From positions 1 to 34,338 of the forward strand of contig NZ_LLWQ01000033.1 in NCBI RefSeq assembly GCF_001447385.1: a stretch of DNA of 34,338 nt, read 5' to 3'. This DNA is from Paracoccus sp. MKU1. Lineage in GTDB: Bacteria; Pseudomonadota; Alphaproteobacteria; Rhodobacterales; Rhodobacteraceae. A program made the translations under genes and the position numbers. Below are positions 24,270 to 34,338 of the stretch, piece after piece. Positions within the stretch are counted from its first letter, which is position 1, and the number at the start of each line of letters is the position of its first letter. The notes under the pieces were generated by a model, which worked only from the letters and a program-made list of their open reading frames with translations, was not told the DNA's origin and made no database searches.

Positions 24270-24298
24270 AAGGACGCGGCAGAGCAAGGAAAGACGGA

Positions 24299-24721
24299 AT
24301 GTTCGCAGTTCTCAAGACGGGCGGCAAGCAATACCGGGTTCAGGCCGGTGACGTGCTGCGCGTCGAAAAGCTGAACGCCGAAGCCGGCGACAAGGTCCAG
24401 TTCAACGACGTGCTGATGATCGGCTCGGCCGTCGGCGCGCCGCTGGTTGCCGGCGCGGCCGTGCAGGCCGAGGTCATCGACACCATCAAGGCCGACAAGG
24501 TCATCACCTATGTCAAGCGTCGCCGCAAGCATTCGTCGCAGCGCACCCGTGGCCACCGCCAGCAGCTGACGCTGGTCCGCATCACGGATCTGCTTGAAAA
24601 AGGCGGCGACAAGACCGATGTGAAACCGGCCGTTGGCGCCCGCACCAAGCTTGATGCGGCCGCGCAACCGGCGAAAGCCAAGAAGTCGAAAGCCGAAGCC
24701 TCGGCCGAAGACGCCAACTGA
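24299..24721 (+). CDS. rplU: 50S ribosomal protein L21
   Basis: 140 residues. The first 103 form the normal L21: [18 protein letters not shown] at the start, and the conserved [20 protein letters not shown] segment that contacts 23S rRNA. The remaining 35 or so residues are a Lys/Ala-rich tail, as often seen in alphaproteobacteria. ATG 24299 follows an aagga site 8 nt upstream. Together with rpmA it forms the usual L21-L27 operon. Confidence 0.96.
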   Translation: MFAVLKTGGKQYRVQAGDVLRVEKLNAEAGDKVQFNDVLMIGSAVGAPLVAGAAVQAEVIDTIKADKVITYVKRRRKHSSQRTRGHRQQLTLVRITDLLEKGGDKTDVKPAVGARTKLDAAAQPAKAKKSKAEASAEDAN

Positions 24722-24740
24722 GGCAGAAGGAGACTGAGCC

Positions 24741-25013
24741 ATGGCACATAAGAAAGCAGGCGGTTCGTCCCGCAACGGCCGCGATTCGGCCGGTCGTCGT
24801 CTCGGCGTGAAGCTCTATGGCGGCCAGCAGGCCGTTGCCGGCAACATCATCGTGCGTCAGCGCGGTACCACCTGGTGGCCGGGCCAGAACGTCGGCATGG
24901 GCCGCGACCATACCCTGTTCGCGCTGGCCGACGGTCAGGTGACCTTCAAGAAGGGTCTCAAGGGCCGCACCTATATTTCCGTGCTTCCCGCAAATCTCGA
25001 GGCCGCCGAGTAA
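24741..25013 (+). CDS. rpmA: 50S ribosomal protein L27
   Basis: 90 residues. Begins [20 protein letters not shown], the flexible N-terminus that reaches toward the peptidyl-transferase centre; [17 protein letters not shown] and [17 protein letters not shown] follow, as in bacterial L27. There is no N-terminal extension of the type cleaved in Firmicutes. The start has aaggag upstream. The gene is 19 bp after rplU and is followed by a strong terminator. Confidence 0.97.
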   Translation: MAHKKAGGSSRNGRDSAGRRLGVKLYGGQQAVAGNIIVRQRGTTWWPGQNVGMGRDHTLFALADGQVTFKKGLKGRTYISVLPANLEAAE

Positions 25014-25038
25014 GCCGATATTAACACTCGGGTGCTAA

Positions 25039-25073
25039 AAGGGGATCGGCAAGGCCGGTCCCCTTCGCGTTTT
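25039..25073 (+). terminator. Rho-independent terminator after rplU-rpmA
   Basis: A 12-bp stem (25039-25050 with 25054-25065, one G-T wobble) with a 3-nt loop is followed by cgcgtttt, 25 bases past the L27 stop. Confidence 0.8.
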
Positions 25074-25121
25074 CAGGATCCGCACCCATATGATTGCGAG
25101 TAATTGGGGGAGAATAGTGAC

Positions 25122-25667
25122 ATGAACGAATTGATTTCCTCGGATGCGCGGCAGATCGAGATCGCGACCGAGCGCTTCGTCCTGCGCCCGCTTCGGGCAT
25201 CGGATGCCGGGCTCATCGCGCATTACACCGCCGACCGACGCGTGGCCGAGGGAACCCGTTCGATCCCGCACCCTTTGCCGCCGGGCGCATCCGAAGCCTA
25301 TGTCCGCCGCGCCATGTCGGCCGAGCGGGACGAGGATGTCTGGGCCATCGACGGCTCTGCCAACAAGCTGGCCGAGGTTCTGGGGGTGGTCTCGCTGACG
25401 CGGATCGACCGGGAACAATCCGAGCTCGGCTTCTGGATCGGCGCGGGATTCTGGAACACCGGTTTCGCGACCGAGGCGGTCTCGGCCTTGGTCGAGGCCA
25501 ATCCGCACGGTTCGCGCACGCTGTTTGCCGAGGCGTTCCAGGACAATCCCGGCTCGGCCCGGGTGCTCACCAATTGCGGCTTCGAGTATCTCGGCGATGC
25601 GGAAAGCTGGTCGGTGGCGCGCGAGGCGCGGGTGCCGACCTGGACCTATCTGCGCAAGATGGCTTGA
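25122..25667 (+). CDS. GNAT family N-acetyltransferase (RimJ/RimL-like)
   Basis: 181 residues. RFVLRPLRASDAGLIAHYTADRRVAEGTRSIP is the usual N-terminal part of RimJ/RimL-type acetyltransferases. LGFWIGAGFWNTGFATEAVSAL covers the acetyl-CoA-binding loop region, and NPGSARVLTNCGFEYLGD is the conserved C-terminal strand-helix. Family members transfer acetyl groups from acetyl-CoA to protein N-termini or small amines; the substrate is unknown. ATG 25122 has gggggaga upstream. It follows rplU-rpmA beyond a terminator, an arrangement common in Rhodobacterales, where obgE often comes next; obgE is not here. Confidence 0.9.
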   Translation: MNELISSDARQIEIATERFVLRPLRASDAGLIAHYTADRRVAEGTRSIPHPLPPGASEAYVRRAMSAERDEDVWAIDGSANKLAEVLGVVSLTRIDREQSELGFWIGAGFWNTGFATEAVSALVEANPHGSRTLFAEAFQDNPGSARVLTNCGFEYLGDAESWSVAREARVPTWTYLRKMA

Positions 25668-25694
25668 GCGGACCGCAGCCGCCGGCATCCCGAG

Positions 25695-25723
25695 AAAGCC
25701 CGCATGGATCGTGCGGGCTTTTT
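25695..25723 (+). terminator. Rho-independent terminator after the GNAT gene
   Basis: AAAGCCCGCA (25695-25704) pairs with TGCGGGCTTT (25712-25721) around a 7-nt loop and runs into five Ts, 28 bases past the stop codon. Confidence 0.85.
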
Positions 25724-25806
25724 CCGGTAAGAACGGCCCTATGTCACCGGCCAAGGATGGTGCCCTCACCATGAGGGTTGGCGCCCCGCTGGCGGACAGG
25801 GTGATA

Positions 25807-25916
25807 CGGCAACGTCGCCATGAGCATTTGAGGAACGAAAAAGACGACTGCGGCACCGCGATCTTCTTCGTTCCTCAAATACTCATGACGCAGCTGCGCC
25901 GCCGATACGTTGCCGG
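25807..25916. repeat. Long two-step inverted repeat (possible dispersed intergenic element)
   Basis: The inner arms 25819-25839 and 25867-25887 are 21-bp inverted copies with one mismatch. Outer arms cggcaacgt (25807-25815) and acgttgccg (25908-25916) are perfect 9-bp complements. Nothing here looks coding. It follows a terminator, so it is not needed for that function. Possible roles are a REP/BIME-like repeat or a small mobile remnant. Confidence 0.6.
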
Positions 25917-25952
25917 GGTTCCCTGGCGCAGCCGAACCTCGGACGCCGCGTG

Positions 25953-26462
25953 TCAGCGCCGCAGCGAGACCGCATTGCCTGCGCCGGTGATCACCACCTC
26001 GCGCAGATCTGCCAGGGCGGCGTTGGGAATGGTCAGCGCGACCGTCACCGTATCGCTGGCGGGGTGGGGGGGATTGGCGGCGGCGAAGGTGTCCGGCAAG
26101 GGCGGCTTGCCGACAAGGCGCAGGCGCAGCACGCCGCTTGCGTCCGGACGGATGCGTCCCTTCGGCATGGGCACCTCGGTCACCAGCGCCACATCCCACC
26201 AGCCCTTGCTGCCGGCCAGCCCGGTCACGACCAGCATCCGTCCTTCATAAAGCGGTTCCCATTTCGCGCCGGTGACCTGGGCCAGCGGCAGGCGTCCGTC
26301 CTGGACCGTGGTCGGATAGCCGCCCTCGGGCTCCAGCGTCTGCTGCTGGGCGGTGCCGCCGCCGAACCAGCGGAACGGGTTCAAGCTGCTGTCGCCCAGG
26401 CGACCGCAGCCGGCCAGCACCAGCATCGCACAGGCAAGAGTGCCCAAGGTTCCTGACCGCAT
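25953..26462 (-). CDS. Small lipoprotein of unknown function
   Basis: 169 residues. The N-terminus MRSGTLGTLACAMLVLAGCG ends in a clear lipobox (LAGC), predicting lipid attachment at Cys19 and a periplasmic face. The rest has no domain I recognise: NPFRWFGGG, TVQDGRLPLAQVTGAKWEPLYEGRMLVVTG, then a mostly beta-pattern region and VVITGAGNAVSLRR at the end. ATG 26462 is preferred because it gives the lipoprotein signal; the frame is open far upstream, but that part is antisense to sufE. The gene diverges from sufE across about 130 bp. Confidence 0.8.
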   Translation of the reverse strand: MRSGTLGTLACAMLVLAGCGRLGDSSLNPFRWFGGGTAQQQTLEPEGGYPTTVQDGRLPLAQVTGAKWEPLYEGRMLVVTGLAGSKGWWDVALVTEVPMPKGRIRPDASGVLRLRLVGKPPLPDTFAAANPPHPASDTVTVALTIPNAALADLREVVITGAGNAVSLRR

Positions 26463-26532
26463 GAAGGCTGCCCCCGTTTTCCCAAGTCTTTGCCGCAGTG
26501 ATAGGCCAAGTCGGGCGGGCGCGAAAGCCTCT

Positions 26533-26561
26533 TTGACCTTGCGGCCCCATCGCGCTATGCC
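26533..26561 (+). promoter_or_regulatory. Candidate promoter for sufE
   Basis: TTGACC (26533-26538), 17-base spacer, TATGCC (26556-26561), about 30 bases before the start codon. The -10 is weak. Confidence 0.35.
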
Positions 26562-26591
26562 AGGGGCCCCCGACGCAAGAGGATGCCCCCG

Positions 26592-26999
26592 ATGGCCACG
26601 CCCGCCTTTGAAGAAATCGCCGAGACCTTCGATTTCCTGGAGGACTGGGAGGAGCGCTATCGCCATGTCATCGAACTGGGCAAGGCGATGCCGCCGATGG
26701 ACCCATCCTTGCAGGTGCCTGCCACCAAGGTCGAGGGCTGCGCCAGCCAGGTCTGGATCATGCCCCGGATCGAAGGCGGCCGTTTCGACTTCCAGGGCGA
26801 CAGCGATGCGCTGATCGTGCGCGGGCTGATCGCCATCCTGCACGCGCTTTATTCCGGCGTGCCGCTGCGCGAGGTGTCGGCGATCAATGCCAGCGCCGAG
26901 CTTGGCCGGCTGGGGCTGGAGGAACATCTGTCGGCGCAACGCTCGAACGGCCTGCGCGCCATGGTCGAGCGCATCCGGATCCTGGCTGCGGCAGCCTGA
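26592..26999 (+). CDS. sufE: SufE family Fe-S cluster assembly sulfur acceptor
   Basis: 135 residues, the normal size. SufE accepts persulfide sulfur from a cysteine desulfurase such as SufS and passes it to the Fe-S scaffold. The acceptor Cys50 sits in KVEGCASQVW, the counterpart of E. coli Cys51. FLEDWEERYRHVIELGK and LIAILHALYSGVP are the other family stretches. ATG 26592 is chosen because gagg lies 9 nt upstream, whereas the in-frame ATG 26583 has it directly adjacent. A standalone sufE rather than one in a suf operon. Confidence 0.93.
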   Translation: MATPAFEEIAETFDFLEDWEERYRHVIELGKAMPPMDPSLQVPATKVEGCASQVWIMPRIEGGRFDFQGDSDALIVRGLIAILHALYSGVPLREVSAINASAELGRLGLEEHLSAQRSNGLRAMVERIRILAAAA

Positions 27000-27013
27000 A
27001 GCCCGGCCTGAAC

Positions 27014-28183
27014 TCAGCCGCCGCGCCGGTGCGAGATCCAGCCGCCGCCCAGCACGCGGCTGCCCTCGGTGGCATAGAACACGCAGGCCTGGCCGGGGCT
27101 GACGCCTTCTTCCGGGGCCAGCAGTTCGACCTCGGCGCGCCTGTCGCCCGTCACGCGCAGGATCGCTGGGCGCGGCGGCCGGGTCGAGCGGATGCGGGCG
27201 GCAATGGCAATCTCGCCCTCGAAGGGCTCGTCGCCCAGCCAGTTCACCTCAGTCACCGGCACAATCTTCGTGGCCAGCGCCTGCTTGGGGCCGACGACGA
27301 CGCGCCGCGTCTCCGGCTCCAGCCGCACGACATAGAGCGGATCGCCCAGGCCGCCGATGCCCAGGCCGCGGCGCTGGCCGATGGTGTAATGGATCACGCC
27401 GCGATGCGTGCCCAGCACATTGCCGTCCAGATCCACGATCTCGCCCGGATCGGCGGCGCCGGGACGCAGCTTTTCGATCACGCTGGCATAATCGCCATTC
27501 GGCACGAAGCAGATGTCCTGGCTGTCCGGCTTGTCGGCGACCGCCAGCCCGTATTGCGCCGCCAGCGCCCGGGTCTCGGCCTTGCTGGCCAGTCCCCCCA
27601 GCGGAAAGCGCAGGAAATCCAGCTGCTCTTGGGTGGTCGAGAACAGGAAATAGCTCTGGTCGCGGGCGGGATCGGCGGCCATGTGAAGCTCTGCGCCCTG
27701 GGCTCCGTCGAAGCGGCGGATGTAATGGCCCGTGGCCATGCAATCCGCGTCCAGCTCTCGCGCGGTCTGCAAGAGGTCGCGGAACTTCACCCGCTCGTTG
27801 CAGCGGATGCAGGGCACCGGGGTGGCGCCGGCCAGATAGGCGTCGGCGAATTCCTCGATCACCGATTCGCGGAACCTGTTCTCGTAATCCAGCACGTAAT
27901 GCGGGAAGCCGATACGCTCGGCCACGCGGCGGGCGTCGTGGATGTCCTGCCCGGCACAGCAGGCGCCCTTTTTCGCCAGCGCCGCGCCATGGTCGTAAAG
28001 CTGCAAGGTCACGCCGATCACGTCATAGCCTTGGGCGGCCAGCATCGCGGCGACCACGGAACTGTCCACGCCGCCCGACATGGCGACGACCACGCGCGTC
28101 TGCGCCGGAGGCTTGGCAAAGCCCAGCGAATTCACGGTCGAATCTGGCGCGGCATGGCGCAGAGAAGTGCTTGGCGCTGTCAT
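27014..28183 (-). CDS. mnmA: tRNA-specific 2-thiouridylase MnmA
   Basis: 389 residues. It thiolates U34 of Lys, Glu and Gln tRNAs using persulfide sulfur. The PP-loop SGGVDSS begins at residue 36. The catalytic Cys pair is probably Cys128 ([11 protein letters not shown]) and Cys225 ([12 protein letters not shown]). The C-terminal domain has [14 protein letters not shown] and ARIRSTRPP. The start at 28183 has aaagga 8 nt upstream on the minus strand; the longer frame back to 28255 adds 24 residues without such a site. The N-terminal 30 residues are an extension relative to E. coli. Also a sulfur-transfer gene, and it lies next to sufE in convergent orientation. Confidence 0.95.
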   Translation of the reverse strand: MTAPSTSLRHAAPDSTVNSLGFAKPPAQTRVVVAMSGGVDSSVVAAMLAAQGYDVIGVTLQLYDHGAALAKKGACCAGQDIHDARRVAERIGFPHYVLDYENRFRESVIEEFADAYLAGATPVPCIRCNERVKFRDLLQTARELDADCMATGHYIRRFDGAQGAELHMAADPARDQSYFLFSTTQEQLDFLRFPLGGLASKAETRALAAQYGLAVADKPDSQDICFVPNGDYASVIEKLRPGAADPGEIVDLDGNVLGTHRGVIHYTIGQRRGLGIGGLGDPLYVVRLEPETRRVVVGPKQALATKIVPVTEVNWLGDEPFEGEIAIAARIRSTRPPRPAILRVTGDRRAEVELLAPEEGVSPGQACVFYATEGSRVLGGGWISHRRGG

Positions 28184-28348
28184 GGATCGTCCTTTCGCGG
28201 GGCGCGCGCTGCTTTGGCCCCGCAGTTCCCGACATTTATAGGTAAAATCCGGCAATTCTCAAGGGCAGCGGGCAGAAAACCCTGCGCGACTTCACCTCGG
28301 CTTAAGAACTCTGCGGCATAAGGATCCAGGGAGAACAAGGGCTTGCCG

Positions 28349-28624
28349 ATGTTTTTGAAGAAAACCCCCGGTCCGCGTACCGTGATCCTGCCCGATGGCA
28401 GCATTCTGACCCAGGCCGACCTGCCGGAACCGCAGACCCGCTGGGTGGCCAGTCGCAAGGCTGCGGTGGTCGATGCCGTGCATTACGGCCTTCTAACCCG
28501 GGACGAGGCGATTCGCCGCTATGGCCTGACCGAGGAAGAACTCGACGCCTGGGCCAACGCCTTTCGCCGGCATGGGCGCAACGCGCTGAAAATCACGCAG
28601 CTGCAAAGATTTCGGCAACCTTAG
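28349..28624 (+). CDS. sciP: CtrA inhibitor SciP (DUF1153)
   Basis: 91 residues. In Caulobacter SciP binds CtrA and the promoters it controls, blocking activation in early G1. The protein is recognised by its TVILPDGSILTQADLP start and the helix-turn-helix-like HYGLLTRDEAIRRYGLTEEELDAW region, ending ALKITQLQRFRQ. ATG 28349 has aagg 8 nt upstream; the TTG at 28343 is too close. Immediately upstream of ctrA, a gene order that supports the assignment. Confidence 0.92.
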   Translation: MFLKKTPGPRTVILPDGSILTQADLPEPQTRWVASRKAAVVDAVHYGLLTRDEAIRRYGLTEEELDAWANAFRRHGRNALKITQLQRFRQP

Positions 28625-28636
28625 ATTGATACATAT

Positions 28637-28664
28637 TTGATGAATAAGCCGGTAACGTGATATT
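28637..28664 (+). promoter_or_regulatory. Candidate ctrA promoter with CtrA-like half-sites
   Basis: TTGATG (28637-28642) and GATATT (28659-28664) with a 16-base spacer. A TTAACC half-site (28663-28668) overlaps the -10, and GGTTAG (28697-28702) is an imperfect inverted second half-site. A GAATC (GANTC methylation type) lies at the start of the coding region. Together these suggest autoregulation, as known in other alphaproteobacteria, but the spacing is not the canonical TTAA-N7-TTAA. Confidence 0.4.
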
Positions 28665-28716
28665 AACCTTTTGCGGAGACATTTTGCCAGTATCCTGGTT
28701 AGCAAGGGGAAATATC

Positions 28717-33907
<5,191 letters not shown>

Positions 33908-34117
33908 CTCGTCTCGGCGTTCATTCGTCCGCGGGACGAGGGCGCGGATTGCGATGACTGCGGTGAAGCGGCTGTCTGTCCAGCGATATCGGGTTGCGAT
34001 GCCCAGGCGGCCTCCTGGCCGAGGACGCGTCCTGATGCGGCCGTTGCAGGCCGGTTCTGCGCAACCGGCTTGGCGCTCCCGGATAATGGCGCGCCATTCG
34101 GATGAGGAGAGGGTGAG
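33908..34117. other. Gene-free gap between recG and the last gene
   Basis: About 210 bases. On the minus strand a frame is open throughout, ending RGRMNAETS at 33904, but it runs across the next gene and lacks a ribosome site, so it is not called. I see no clear terminator for recG. Confidence 0.3.
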
Positions 34118-34338
34118 ATGCCGAACAAAGCCACAGTCAGGGGCGTGCTGATGGATGCGACGCTGGCGCCGATCGCGGCGGGCAAGATCGTCGCGACGCT
34201 TCAGGGCTCGGACATATTCGACGGCGGCGTGCGGGTGGTGACGCAGAAGGTCGAGGCGACGACCGACGCGCAGGGCCGCTGGTCGCTGGAGCTGATCGTG
34301 AACGGCGAGGGCGAGCGGGCGGGCACGACCTGGAGCCT
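34118..34338 (+). CDS. Unidentified protein, 5' part only (beta-rich, possibly phage-tail-like)
   Basis: 73 codons are visible and the frame is open at the window edge. ATG 34118 has gaggagaggg just upstream, a strong site. The translation begins MPNKATVRGVLMDATLAPIA and continues with IVATLQGSDIFDGGVRVVTQ and TTDAQGRWSLELIVN. The pattern (a default value, then a transformed or optional value, then D-A-Q-G-R-W-x-L) resembles the carboxypeptidase-regulatory-like fold found in phage tail and other beta-sandwich proteins, but this is a weak resemblance. No function is claimed. Confidence 0.7.
   Translation, partial: MPNKATVRGVLMDATLAPIAAGKIVATLQGSDIFDGGVRVVTQKVEATTDAQGRWSLELIVNGEGERAGTTWS

Noticed and set aside
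25744..26199. Minus-strand ORF across the inverted-repeat spacer
   Set aside because: Its upstream part is antisense or out of frame with the lipoprotein gene and it has no ribosome site; the inverted repeat explains its regular look.

Overview
The window is high-GC DNA from an alphaproteobacterium. The genes point to Rhodobacterales and most likely Paracoccus: a sciP-ctrA pair, ctrA followed by ligA-recG, pyrH-frr-uppS-cdsA-dxr-rseP-bamA-ompH in series, and rplU-rpmA followed by a GNAT gene. The genus is inferred from gene order and protein style; no database was searched. The sequence reads as chromosomal housekeeping DNA with an accessory surface-secretion locus at the left edge.

Left part (1-6957): a type I secretion locus, all on +. 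It starts inside a large Asp-Ala / Gly-rich repetitive protein whose 5' end is outside the window. A strong terminator hairpin follows, then a second repetitive protein with five copies of an N-x-I-x-Q-T-N-V-L-x-D-x-D motif, a type I ABC permease/ATPase and a HlyD-type adaptor. No TolC-like gene is present. The layout resembles the Paracoccus BapA biofilm-adhesin / T1SS locus as I remember it. The HlyD stop codon lies in a CTAG that flanks a 159-bp MITE-like element with perfect 16-bp terminal inverted repeats. About 440 bp with no credible gene follows, then an AraC-type regulator on -.

Central part (8753-18404): miaA on -, divergent from a + series of essential genes: pyrH and frr (nucleotide supply and ribosome recycling), uppS and cdsA (lipid carrier and phospholipid precursors), dxr (isoprenoids), rseP (site-2 protease), bamA and ompH (outer-membrane protein assembly). 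Many junctions are ATGA-type overlaps. The usual continuation into fabZ/lpxA is absent. Two - genes follow instead: a membrane-anchored penicillin-acylase-family hydrolase and a nucleoside hydrolase.

Right part (22039-34338): a beta-hydroxyacid dehydrogenase, tRNA-Val(UAC), a CaiB/BaiF CoA-transferase, rplU-rpmA with a near-consensus promoter and terminator, a GNAT acetyltransferase, a spacer with long inverted repeats, a small lipoprotein (-) divergent from sufE (+), mnmA (-), and the cell-cycle pair sciP-ctrA followed by ligA and recG. The window closes in the 5' end of an unidentified beta-rich protein that could be phage-like.

The most interesting parts are the secretion locus (two unusual repetitive proteins sharing a motif, and an ATPase whose H-loop His is replaced by Gln), the MITE at the HlyD stop codon, and the inverted-repeat structure near 25.8 kb.
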